Of a DNA stretch of 64,000 nt, positions 27,930 to 36,365 are shown in pieces; position 1 is the stretch's first letter; every line of letters begins with the position of its first letter. Source of the stretch: Pythium myriotylum. Taxonomy: Eukaryota > Oomycota > Peronosporomycetes > Pythiales > Pythiaceae. The stretch covers positions 1,240,001-1,304,000 of the forward strand of contig JALJCQ010000022.1 of the NCBI GenBank assembly GCA_023091665.1. The letters are read 5' to 3'. The notes under the pieces are model-generated. The model was not told the origin of the DNA and did no database searches. It worked only from the letters and a program-made list of their open reading frames with translations. Both the position numbers and the translations under genes were made by a program.

Positions 27930-29444
27930 ATGAAAGTCTCTTCCTACGCGTTCGCTGCTGTCGCCGTGTTCACGTCCCCGTTGACAAGGATTGCTCGTGC
28001 GGATGTAAACGGCAGTCTTTGCAGCTACAACGCGGCGACTTCTCAGTGTTTGCCTGCTGCACTTTGCGATTTGCAGACGTCCACGTCGTGCCGAGTCAAG
28101 CCCAACGCAGCCAAGCTACCGCAACAGATCCACCTCGCATATGCTGGCACATCCACTGGAACAGCTATGGCGATCTCGTGGGTGACCTTCGAGCACGTCT
28201 TCGACTCTGCCGTGTGGGTCGGCTCGTCAGCGGACACACTTGAGCTCCGCGCAGAAGCCAAGGTCTCCAGTACCTCGTACTATTCTGACAATGACTATTC
28301 CTTGTATCAGAACCACGCCGTCGTCACAGGGCTTGCCCCTGGAACGAAGTATTACTACAGAGTGGGTAGTCAAGGAGACCCTTTACTTGTGAGCGAAGTC
28401 TCGTCATTCTCCACGGCACGACTGCCGTCCGACCCAACAGCATTCGACGTAATCGTCTATGGTGACCTGGGATTTGGCTACCGAGGAGAACGCTCCGCCG
28501 AGTACATCAATTCACTGGCCAGCATGTCGGCGTTCGTGTACCACATCGGAGATATCAGCTATGCTGACGACGACTACTACGTCACGTCACAGGCCAACGG
28601 TTTCTTCTACGAGAAGGTCTACAATAAGTGGATGAACTCACTCACGCCGACAATGGGCACGATCCCGTATATGGTCACTGTGGGCAACCACGAGGCTGAG
28701 TGCAACTCGCCTGCGTGCAAGAAATCACCCGAGAAGCTCGAGTCGCTGCGGAACTACACGGCGTATAATGCGCGCTTCCGGATGCCATCTCACGAGTCGA
28801 ACGGTGTGCTCAACATGTGGTATTCGTTCGAGTACGGGCCGATCCACTTCACATCCATCTCGTCCGAGACCGACTACCCTCAGGCACCGACCAACACTGG
28901 TGCTGGTCAGCGAAATGGGGACTTTGGTAATCAGCTATCGTGGCTTGAGAACGATCTCCAGAAGGCCGTAGCCAACCGGAAGAACGTCCCTTGGATCATC
29001 GTCGGCATGCACAGGCCGATTTACCACCGTTTTGGCTGCGACGCGAGCTTCAACCCTCGAGACGACTCGCTCGCCCTACAGAAAGCGTTTGAGGAACTCT
29101 TTCTCAAGTACAAAGTGGACCTCGTGTTTGCTGGGCATGACCACGCATATGAACGACAGTTTCCGACAGCGCGAGGCTCTGCTGTCATGGATGGCGTGTC
29201 AACCGACGCCAAGACGTACACCAACCCAAAGGCTCCTGTGTACATCGTGACGGGTGGGCCCGGCGGTCCGGAGCAAAATTCGGCGTCGGGAAGAGCTGGA
29301 ACTGTCCCGTGGAACGTGATGGAGACGGCTCGATACGGTATCTCGATCATGCGCGTGACACGAGACTCGATCTGGCTCAAGTACGTCGCATCCACCGAGA
29401 CGCCCCACGACGTACTTGATGACTTCGTCATCACAAAAGCTTAG
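27930..29444 (+). CDS. Purple acid phosphatase, secreted
   Basis: A 504-residue binuclear metallophosphatase that hydrolyses phosphate esters outside the cell or in vacuoles. It starts MKVSSYAFAAVAVFTS, a signal peptide. An N-terminal fibronectin-III-like region (QIHLAYAGTSTGTAMAISWVT) precedes the catalytic domain. Metal-binding motifs in order: GDLGFGYRG (about residue 178), GDISYADDDY (207), VGNHEAEC (252), MHRPIYH and GHDHAYER (about 402), all present. The upstream in-frame ATG at 27750 is rejected because it would bury the signal peptide. It sits as an unrelated gene within the elicitin-receptor cluster; co-regulation is not evident. Confidence 0.94.
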   Translation: MKVSSYAFAAVAVFTSPLTRIARADVNGSLCSYNAATSQCLPAALCDLQTSTSCRVKPNAAKLPQQIHLAYAGTSTGTAMAISWVTFEHVFDSAVWVGSSADTLELRAEAKVSSTSYYSDNDYSLYQNHAVVTGLAPGTKYYYRVGSQGDPLLVSEVSSFSTARLPSDPTAFDVIVYGDLGFGYRGERSAEYINSLASMSAFVYHIGDISYADDDYYVTSQANGFFYEKVYNKWMNSLTPTMGTIPYMVTVGNHEAECNSPACKKSPEKLESLRNYTAYNARFRMPSHESNGVLNMWYSFEYGPIHFTSISSETDYPQAPTNTGAGQRNGDFGNQLSWLENDLQKAVANRKNVPWIIVGMHRPIYHRFGCDASFNPRDDSLALQKAFEELFLKYKVDLVFAGHDHAYERQFPTARGSAVMDGVSTDAKTYTNPKAPVYIVTGGPGGPEQNSASGRAGTVPWNVMETARYGISIMRVTRDSIWLKYVASTETPHDVLDDFVITKA

Positions 29445-29602
29445 CAATCGCAGACATATCAACACAAATCCATGCCCCACGTCGTGCCCTAACGTGATGG
29501 CTTTGTCGCCAAGACAAAATCTTAGCAATCGTAGGGATGTCAATTTTTAAATCGATAACTCTGCGATTGCTAAGATTTTGTCTCGACGATTGCTAAGATT
29601 TT
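29440..29602. repeat. CTTAGCAATCG repeats with a perfect inverted pair
   Basis: GACAAAATCTTAGCAATCG at 29513-29531 and its exact complement at 29564-29582 form a 19-bp stem with a 32-nt loop. A further partial copy follows at 29587-29602, and CTTAGCAATCG also overlaps the phosphatase stop codon at 29440-29450. Probably 3' UTR structure or foldback debris. Confidence 0.85.
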
Positions 29603-29884
29603 CTGCTCCCCTTGCGTTCTCAGATCAATCTCGAAACAGGCTGTTGGTGCCTGTGTGTCTAATAACTCACTAAAAATCGATGAGACTACCAGATGACTTC
29701 CTTGAGATCGAGTTGACTTCGAAAATTCGACTATACCACTGTACCCATTACACCGTTGGAGTGTACTCAGTGCTGCACCACCCACTCCACCCATTTGCGG
29801 CTGATCGAGGAACACCTCGTGGAGAGAGAACGCTCAGTGTCCACCACCACTGAACCCAAATCGTGTGCGGACAATGCCGTCGCG

Positions 29885-29924
29885 CTCTTTCATTTACGAA
29901 TTATCCCTTCGCCACGAACAAGTC
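29885..29924 (+). promoter_or_regulatory. Oomycete-type initiator upstream of elicitin-like gene
   Basis: CTCTTTCATTTACGAATTATCCC, about 35 bp before the ATG at 29925, matches the TCATTY initiator. It argues against the earlier ATG at 29865. Confidence 0.5.
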
Positions 29925-30662
29925 ATGGTTTTCCAGTCGTTATTCAATCCGCCACCCGGAGTCAGATGCCCTCCGACGCTTTCAAACTCGATCTTTCATA
30001 GGAGCCCGAAATGCTCACTGGATTCGGGCTATTCTTTCTGGGTCATCATGGCGCCGCCCACGGAGCTGGAAGTCAAGTCCATTTGCCAGAGCCGTGAGTG
30101 CATGGAGATCGTGGACACTATGCGCAGCGTCTCAGCAACAGAGTGCGTAATGGACGACGGATATTACCTCTACCAGGACATCCTTAATCCAATTCTCAAT
30201 CAGTGTGGCTCGGCGAAGAGTAACGTGGCACCTACGATTCAACCAGCAGCGACCCAGCCACCAGCGGCTCCGCCAGTTATAACGACCCCACAGACGACCG
30301 CGCCTGTGGTCGTTCCGAGGCCGACACCGACTGAGTCGGAGAACTCCACCGCCACTGCCATAGCAGCACCACCGCCAACGACCGCTCTAAGTCCTGTTCC
30401 GTCCTCGAGCGGTGTCGCTGCGACCCCAGAGCTCGCGAAGAACACAAGCTCGAGCAAATCGTCAGACTCGAGCTCGGTTGTGTGGATCGTCGTAGGCTGC
30501 GCAGCAGGACTTATCGTGATTGTCGCGCTCGTGGTTTTTATTCGCCAGCGACGGAAACGCGACCAGTCCGTGGAGCAGAACCAAGAGCTAGTGTACGGAT
30601 ACGAAGGGCAGTTTGACACGGAAGCGCCCATGGCTCGACGCGTCGCAACACGAGACACCTGA
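29925..30662 (+). CDS. Elicitin-domain membrane protein truncated before the kinase
   Basis: A 245-residue protein of the 25910/31638 subfamily: MVFQSLFNPPPGVRC start, six Cys with C3-x4-C4-x14-C5, Thr/Pro stalk, TM span (VVWIVVGCAAGLIVIVALVVFI), basic RQRRKR and the shared juxtamembrane QELVYGYEGQFDTEAP. It then stops 11 codons later (VATRDT), where its relatives continue into a kinase. The next 380 bp hold no kinase remnant, so the truncation is clean. Either a decoy or co-receptor, or a receptor that lost its kinase by deletion. Confidence 0.8.
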   Translation: MVFQSLFNPPPGVRCPPTLSNSIFHRSPKCSLDSGYSFWVIMAPPTELEVKSICQSRECMEIVDTMRSVSATECVMDDGYYLYQDILNPILNQCGSAKSNVAPTIQPAATQPPAAPPVITTPQTTAPVVVPRPTPTESENSTATAIAAPPPTTALSPVPSSSGVAATPELAKNTSSSKSSDSSSVVWIVVGCAAGLIVIVALVVFIRQRRKRDQSVEQNQELVYGYEGQFDTEAPMARRVATRDT

Positions 30663-31044
30663 TGATTTTATCGATATCGTAACACTGTTCATCCAGTTTA
30701 GTCTCCACGTTTCCGTGAATTCTGTGTCCATCCCAGGTAACGTGAGTTGCAGGCGATCGGAACCACAAGCAGAACCCACTTCACCCTGTTCCTGTGGCTG
30801 CGGAACGGCCCCGCCCCATCACCTTGGTGCATGTACAGTACTCACAGCCAAGATACAGTACACAAGATGAACTCACCTGCTCATCAAAGTCGCGATGAGT
30901 TTCTCTTCTCCCTCTCGCCATCCCATGGCCACCAAAGACTTTCCTCGTTTCGTTTTCAACAGCCGCACGCCAGCGTGCGCTCTCGTTCCAAGCAATCCAC
31001 GAGCCGTGTGACGAGGTCTTTCACATTCTCCGCGGTTTATCTGC

Positions 31045-31334
31045 AAGACTACTACCTCAACGACGGGTGGTGTTCACGCTTCAGGGACATCCTTCTTCCG
31101 ATCCTCAAGCAATGCGGACTGGATCAAGCGAATGCAGCAACCACCACGCACGATACAGTAGAAGCCAAGACGTTTCCTCCATCGAGCAGCGAATCCCAAT
31201 CCCTAGCCCCAACGACACCTTCTTTCCCTCTTGGCCTTCGGAGTTGCCATGATGGGCTGCGTTTCTCGCCGGCATCAACGCAAAGTGTCGCCGCGGGACG
31301 GTGCTCGACTGCACCGAGTACTGATTTCTGGTGA
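31045..31334 (+). pseudogene. Elicitin-domain remnant
   Basis: The sequence YYLNDGWCSRFRDILLPILKQCG followed by a Thr/Ser-rich stretch matches the C5-C6 half of the elicitin domain and stalk of the neighbour (DDGYYLYQDILNPILNQCG). C1-C4, the TM and the kinase are missing. It lies between two intact family members, as expected for a decayed tandem copy. Confidence 0.6.
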
Positions 31335-31602
31335 TTAGTCGATTGTGAGTGATGGTGCGTAACCCTCCAAATGATGGTCAAAGGCAAATCCTCCGGGCAA
31401 CTCCGTCTCACCTTGTTTTGCAACTTGCGCTCCTCGGCGTATCAACGTGCACCCATTACACCCAGGCGATCGCCAGCTGAGTGGCCGCCGGAACTGACTG
31501 GCTGCGTCTCTTTCCATGTGCCTCTCGCCCCTCTCTCATCTCCACCCTGGAAATTTTTCACGGCCAGACACTCACACGTCCGTTGGAGACGCTTACTCGC
31601 GT

Positions 31603-31637
31603 CTGGCTCATTCTCTCTCTGGTCTGTCCACGGCGAC
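31603..31637 (+). promoter_or_regulatory. Oomycete-type initiator for receptor kinase
   Basis: GGCTCATTCTCTCTCTGG matches TCATTYY followed by a pyrimidine-rich tract, about 30 bp before the ATG at 31638. If it is the start site, there is no room for an upstream signal-peptide exon. Confidence 0.55.
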
Positions 31638-33350
31638 ATGTCCCTCAGCGACCGCTTCTTCAATCCGCCGCCAGGACCCAAGTGTCCGCAAGCGCTCTCG
31701 GACGCCATCTTTGCTCAGCGACCGAGCGAGTGCTCGCTTGAGTCGGGCTACTCGTTCTGGGTCATCCAGGCGCCGCCGACCAATGACCAGATGACGGGCA
31801 TTTGCCAGAGCCCGCCGTGCAAGAAGGTCATGGACGCCATGCGCGGCGTTGTGGCGAACGAGTGCGTCATGCGCGAAGGCTGGTACTTGTTTGGCGAGAT
31901 CCTCAACCCAATCACCAAGCACTGCGCGGAGCTACCGACACTGCCGCCGACAACAGCGGCTCCAGTCGTGACGGGGGAAGCGCCGATCATCGTGAACTGG
32001 ACTGTGTCCACTCAAGCTCCAACAAGCGCACAAGACTCGCCATCTACACCGTCGGGGGCAACCCCGTCCCCATGGAGAACCGTCGCAACGTCTCCTCCGA
32101 CAAGCGTCGACAACAGCTCAAGCTGGGGCTCCGGTCACGACTTCCCTTACGTGTGGCTCTTTGTCGGGTTCGCATCGTTCGTCGTGCTCGCGGCGTTCGT
32201 TCGGTGGTGCTCGCAGAGCAGGAAGCGTGGAACATACGTCCAGCGCGAGCAGCACTTGGTCTATGGCCATGTGGGGGATTTTGATACGGTCGCTCCCTCG
32301 TCAACAGTGTACACGGCTATTGAGGTGTCAGGGGTCAAGTCCCCCGCTCGAGCGGCCCCTTCCGCCCCGACGAAGAGCAAGAGCAAGAGCGTCAATGTGC
32401 ACAACGAAATCCATCGTCCCGACGAAGAAATCGCGCCGAAGGATCGGGCGGCGGTTGATTTGGATGCCCAGCGCCACCCATTGCTGCAGGACGAACAGAT
32501 TACTGCCGTGCGCGTGCCATTTGACAAAATCAAGATCGGCGCATGTATCAACCGTGGTGGCTACGGCGAAGTCTACAACGGCACCTACAAGGATGAGGTC
32601 GTCGCCATCAAGAAGATGCTCCCGCAACACCGCCAGGACGTGCGGCTCATCAACAGCTTCCTGGGAGAAGTGAAGCTCATGGCTTCACTCGAGCATGAAC
32701 GAATCGTCAAGTTCGTCGGTGTCGCGTGGACCTCGCCGTCAGATATTTGCGTGCTGGCCGAGTTCATGCACGGTGGCGACTTGCGAACATGGCTCAAGCA
32801 GCTAGACGCACTTAGACGTCCGATCGGATTTGACACTGTCAAGTTGCAGATCGCACTCCACGTCGCCCACGCGCTAACTTACATGCACTCGCTCGAGACG
32901 CCGGTTCTCCATCGTGACCTCAAGTCCGGTAACGTGCTTCTCACGGAAGATCTGGATGCTAAGGTCACCGACTTCGGCGTGTCTCGAGAACGAATCGACG
33001 CGACGATGACACGAGGAGTGGGCACCACGTTGTGGATGGCGCCGGAGATCATGATGGGTGGCCGCTACAACGAGAAAGCTGACGTGTTCTCGTTCGGAGT
33101 GGTGCTATCTGAGCTGGATTCCAACAAACCACCGTACGCCTCGCAGCTGGACGAGTCCAAGAACGCCTACAACACGGTCGCAGTGATGCAGAATATCCAA
33201 CAGGGCCGGATGACCGTCGAGTTTTCTTACGAGTCGGACCCAGAGATCGTTGCACTGGGACGAGACTGCGTCGCGCTCGACCCGAACGACCGACCGACAG
33301 CCGCCGAAGCTCTCCACCGCGTCCACCAAGTGCTACGCTACTACTCATAG
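31638..33350 (+). CDS. Elicitin-domain TKL receptor kinase
   Basis: A 570-residue protein from MSLSDRFFNPPPGPKC. Cysteines 16, 32, 56, 61, 76 and 96 have the canonical elicitin spacing (C2-x23-C3-x4-C4-x14-C5). Ser/Thr/Pro stalk; TM span (FPYVWLFVGFASFVVLAAFV); juxtamembrane REQHLVYGHVGDFDT; Lys/Ser linker; kinase with NRGGYGEV, VAIK, HRDLKSGN, DFG, WMAPE, DVFSFG intact. The frame is open upstream to 31371, but the initiator at 31606 supports 31638. The kinase domain is very similar to 25910, including SELDSNK and GRDCVALDP. Confidence 0.88.
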   Translation: MSLSDRFFNPPPGPKCPQALSDAIFAQRPSECSLESGYSFWVIQAPPTNDQMTGICQSPPCKKVMDAMRGVVANECVMREGWYLFGEILNPITKHCAELPTLPPTTAAPVVTGEAPIIVNWTVSTQAPTSAQDSPSTPSGATPSPWRTVATSPPTSVDNSSSWGSGHDFPYVWLFVGFASFVVLAAFVRWCSQSRKRGTYVQREQHLVYGHVGDFDTVAPSSTVYTAIEVSGVKSPARAAPSAPTKSKSKSVNVHNEIHRPDEEIAPKDRAAVDLDAQRHPLLQDEQITAVRVPFDKIKIGACINRGGYGEVYNGTYKDEVVAIKKMLPQHRQDVRLINSFLGEVKLMASLEHERIVKFVGVAWTSPSDICVLAEFMHGGDLRTWLKQLDALRRPIGFDTVKLQIALHVAHALTYMHSLETPVLHRDLKSGNVLLTEDLDAKVTDFGVSRERIDATMTRGVGTTLWMAPEIMMGGRYNEKADVFSFGVVLSELDSNKPPYASQLDESKNAYNTVAVMQNIQQGRMTVEFSYESDPEIVALGRDCVALDPNDRPTAAEALHRVHQVLRYYS

Positions 33351-33476
33351 CTCACCATAGCATTGTAAACAGTCTCTAAATTACTACTTGATTTGGGTGT
33401 CGATTGACCGCGATCGAAGAGAGAAATCCTTGTCTATCTACTTTCCCAAAACGTATCGAACACGTCGGTGGTTCTT

Positions 33477-33899
33477 TTAGAGCGCTATCGCGAGCTGGAG
33501 AATTCCGATTGCAGCAATCGCCACTACTCCAATCCACATTTGACTATTTGAAGCCGAAGCCGTTGTCCCTTGACCATCAAAGCTCGATGAAGGCGGTAGT
33601 GTGGGGGTCTCGACCTTGGCCTCGTCACATGTCTTCAGAATAGGCGTGAGAATGTCCTCGTACAGCAAGTACTTATCACTCGTCACGCATTCGTCCTTGC
33701 CAGCGACCTTTTGCAGTTCCCGCACAAGCAGTAGACACGTCCCCGTGAGGCACACGCTCGTGAGTTGCGCCGAGGTGGGCTTCGTTGGCACAAGCCAGAA
33801 CGAATAGCCCGTTTGGCCTGAGCATAAATTGCCGCTCGTGGAAATGGCCTCGGTGATCTGAGGAAGGCACGGCGTGCTGGTCTTGGCAGTCAGGGGCAT
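33477..33899 (-). CDS. Elicitin-like protein with C-terminal hydrophobic tail, no kinase
   Basis: A 140-residue protein from MPLTAKTSTPC (an ATG 45 bp upstream is also possible). Cysteines 11, 26, 50, 55, 71 and 91: C2-x23-C3-x4-C4 canonical, C4-x15-C5 one longer. Motifs GYSFWL and YLLYEDILTPI are shared with the 25910 and 31638 ectodomains. The C-terminus is a 20-residue hydrophobic segment (WIGVVAIAAIGILQLAIAL) ending the protein, which suggests a GPI signal. It is convergent with the kinase gene at 31638, 126 bp between stops. No signal peptide seen. Confidence 0.75.
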   Translation of the reverse strand: MPLTAKTSTPCLPQITEAISTSGNLCSGQTGYSFWLVPTKPTSAQLTSVCLTGTCLLLVRELQKVAGKDECVTSDKYLLYEDILTPILKTCDEAKVETPTLPPSSSFDGQGTTASASNSQMWIGVVAIAAIGILQLAIAL

Positions 33900-34474
33900 T
33901 TTTGTCTGTCGAAGAGAGCACTGGGTATCAGTTCGTGGATTCAAGAATGGATTAGAGGTCTAATCGAACAGACTGGCCTGTCACTGAAGATTCGAACGAA
34001 TCTTCAAATGCGGGATACACAAGAATTCCAGATGCCAGTTTTGGATGAACTCCGCGGCTTTGTGGTCAAAACCAGATATGGTAGTGTACCACTGCGGCTT
34101 TGAAGCAGAGCCACACACTCCGTGTTTTGTGAGGGCTGTGGCGAGGCAGTCAAAAGCGATTAGTCGACAACGAATCTTGCGTGTTTGGGCCTCGAGTGAG
34201 AACAGACCGAATGCTTTGCTCGTTCTGCGAACAGTGCCCAGTCTTTTTCCTTTGCATGACGTCGCGCCTCGGAGCACCTCTGCAATCTTACAGAATGCTG
34301 TGGCTTCGAAAATCAGTGGTGCAGTTTCATTCTCTCTGGTTATTTTTGAAGTGGTGGGGTTATGCAGTAGCGAAGGCGCGGTCAGACCAATTTCGACATA
34401 ATTGCGTAGTCTAACGGAAGTTCGATTCGTTCAACTGAATAGACTCCACCTATATCACTTGCATATTTATTCAT
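33900..34474. other. Intergenic, with a LINE-like terminus
   Basis: No gene. At 34429-34460, TCAACTGAATAGACTCCACCTATATCAC resembles the LINE 3' terminus seen at 63583-63610. Confidence 0.4.
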
Positions 34475-34866
34475 TCATCGCTTCCGATGGGTAAACTGAC
34501 GCAGAGCGAAACTGAGTTCCATCGCTGATGGTCGTGATTCCGGATTGAAGCTGATACAGCGTTCGGCGATTGCCCTGATCGTCTCTGGACAGCCAGAGGA
34601 GACTGTCGGCCGCAGCTCGCCCGTGCTCACGCCCATAATAAAGTGGGCGTTCTGGAAAACTCCACTGCTTTTTGGCAACACCAAGCCGCTTTGAAGCACT
34701 TCCTCGAAAGGGTGTGCACACCGATCCATTTCCACCAACAGCACCCCAAACGAGTAGATATCCACTTTCTCGCTGTATCGTTCTCCTCGCAGAACCTCTG
34801 GGGCGATCCACGCGCTTGTTCCAACTTCTGCCGTCATCGTCTTGTCGACTTGGAGCTCTCTGCTAA
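34475..34866 (-). pseudogene. C-terminal fragment of a TKL pseudokinase, cut by an LTR retroelement
   Basis: Encodes SRELQVDKTM through WIAPEVLRGERYSEKVDIYSFG to the end of the kinase domain. It is about 85% identical by eye to the C-terminal half of the kinase at 52819. Homology stops exactly at the first base of the LTR (34867), so everything 5' of the activation segment has been separated or lost. The missing half is not found beyond the right end of the element (41984-42486). Confidence 0.85.
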
Positions 34867-35202
34867 TGTAACGGGGTGTGCCCGTTACATGGTACGGACC
34901 CATGTCAATGGTGTCCGATAGGAACGTCGTGAACCCATCTGGTTGCGATGTCTCCTGATTGGATAATATCCCACGATATTATCCCGATTTCCCACCAATC
35001 ACGCTAGGGTCTTGTGATTGAGTGGATGGCAGAAATCCGAGGGCGGATCTGCGAGGTTTTATATACAAAGAGTAGGTTTTTCTAGGTTTCCTAATCCATA
35101 AATTCAGTTTCCCATTTGCCCAACCCAACACAAGTCCCTGTGTTGCGCGCTTCTTACACTGCTCCACAGTGTACGTGACGTAACGAGGTCAGCCTCGTTA
35201 CA
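34867..35202 (+). repeat. 5' LTR (336 bp)
   Basis: Starts TGTAACGGGG and ends CCTCGTTACA, an imperfect 10-bp terminal inverted repeat of the TG...CA type. A TATA-like TTTATATAC lies near 35058. Each end also carries an internal small hairpin (TGTAACGGG/CCCGTTACA and TAACGAGG/CCTCGTTA). The left edge coincides with the break in kinase homology. Confidence 0.78.
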
Positions 35203-35204
35203 CC

Positions 35205-35216
35205 TGGTAGCACTTC
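35205..35216 (+). other. Primer-binding site
   Basis: TGGTAGCAC two bases after the LTR resembles sites complementary to the 3' end of initiator Met-tRNA (TGGTAGC...). Confidence 0.5.
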
Positions 35217-35234
35217 GTAGTCCGCCCAGCGACT

Positions 35235-36350
35235 ATGAATCCCCCTGCGCCAGAAACCCCTGGCGCGCAGGGTCGCCACGCCTCGCGTGAGAACTTCCTC
35301 CACTTGAGTGAGCTCGAGTGGCAGGCTGTTCAGCGCATGGCCGCGACGGTGGGCGAAGCCGCCGTCGGCGCCATGCTCCTCTCGCTCTCGCGTGATGAAC
35401 AGCACGCGAGCATCGCTCAGTTCATCCAGCATGAGCTGAACGAAGCGAGAGGGAGTCTTGCAGCTCTGCGCGAGCAGAGCGCTCAACAAGCAGCGTTGTT
35501 GAGACAGCAGCAGTCTGCTGCTGTGGCGGCAGAGCGGCCTCGACGCGTCGAGCCGTTGAAGATCGAGATCTCCAAGTACAAGGCTGACGGTGACAGCCTG
35601 TTGCGTTGGTTCGTCGAACTCGACGATTCCATTGAAGCCCGTCGCATCGACGACGATGCGATGCGAGTGACCTACGCCATCTCCAACTTGGCAGGTCGTG
35701 CCAAGGTGTGGGCGCTCGGTCTCAAGTTGCACGATCCGTATTGCTTCGGATCGTATGAAGAGTTCAAGGTCAAGATCAAACAAGCGTTTGAGCCGCCTCG
35801 AGCCGAGTTCAGGGCTCGCGCTGAGTTCCTGGATCTCAGGCAAGGTAAGCGTGATATTCACGCTTACGCCCAGCACGCACGATACCTCGTGAGTTGCATC
35901 GTGGAGAATCCCATCGATGATCAAACGCAGGTTGCTGCGTTTAACAAGGGGCTCGAGGACGGGCCGATCAAGACCCAGATGTTCCGCCTCGAGTTTGATA
36001 AACTCGAGGACGCGATCTCGGTTGCTCGCCAAGAGGACTTCAGCCTGCGACAGGCTTATGTCCATTCCGCTGCTTATCGTCCGTCCAGACGACAAGACTC
36101 AAGTGATCCAGAGGCCATGGATCTTTCCTACGCCGAGAGCGAGCAGCGCCCTCGCGTGGACAAACGATTGCAGAAATGCAATCGGTGCCAGAAGACCGGG
36201 CATTACGCTTATGAGTGTAATGCTGCGCGCCCAGTGCCTCGCGGCAATGGACGCGGTCGCCACGTGGACAAGAAGGTCCAGTGGTCGGATCAACACGCTG
36301 CGAAGAAACAGCAGCGTGATGATCAACAAAAAAACGGTCAGGGTCAGTAG
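35235..36350 (+). CDS. Gag of Ty3-type element
   Basis: A 371-residue structural protein that assembles the virus-like particle. An N-terminal helical/coiled part (LREQSAQQAALLRQQQ) precedes a retrotransposon Gag core (SLLRWFVELDDSI... to LRQGKRDIHAYAQHARYL) and a CCHC zinc knuckle CNRCQKTGHYAYEC (about residue 315), then a basic tail. It starts 33 bp after the LTR and ends TAG at 36348-36350. The tail contains an A-AAA-AAC slippery site, so Pol is probably made as a Gag-Pol fusion. Confidence 0.93.
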   Translation: MNPPAPETPGAQGRHASRENFLHLSELEWQAVQRMAATVGEAAVGAMLLSLSRDEQHASIAQFIQHELNEARGSLAALREQSAQQAALLRQQQSAAVAAERPRRVEPLKIEISKYKADGDSLLRWFVELDDSIEARRIDDDAMRVTYAISNLAGRAKVWALGLKLHDPYCFGSYEEFKVKIKQAFEPPRAEFRARAEFLDLRQGKRDIHAYAQHARYLVSCIVENPIDDQTQVAAFNKGLEDGPIKTQMFRLEFDKLEDAISVARQEDFSLRQAYVHSAAYRPSRRQDSSDPEAMDLSYAESEQRPRVDKRLQKCNRCQKTGHYAYECNAARPVPRGNGRGRHVDKKVQWSDQHAAKKQQRDDQQKNGQGQ

Positions 36351-36365
36351 GGGCGGAGCGCCCTT
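36329..36365 (+). promoter_or_regulatory. Probable -1 ribosomal frameshift site between gag and pol
   Basis: In the gag frame, 36329-36335 reads A AAA AAC, the classical X-XXY-YYZ slippery heptamer. A shift of -1 enters the pol frame, which is open from here through the gag stop. Thirteen bases downstream, GGGCG-GAG-CGCCC with extra A-T/G-T pairs (36349-36365) can form a 7-bp hairpin. Confidence 0.65.

Noticed and set aside
31371..31637. N-terminal extension of the receptor kinase to 31371
   Set aside because: No signal peptide or conservation, and it overlaps the initiator element at 31606.
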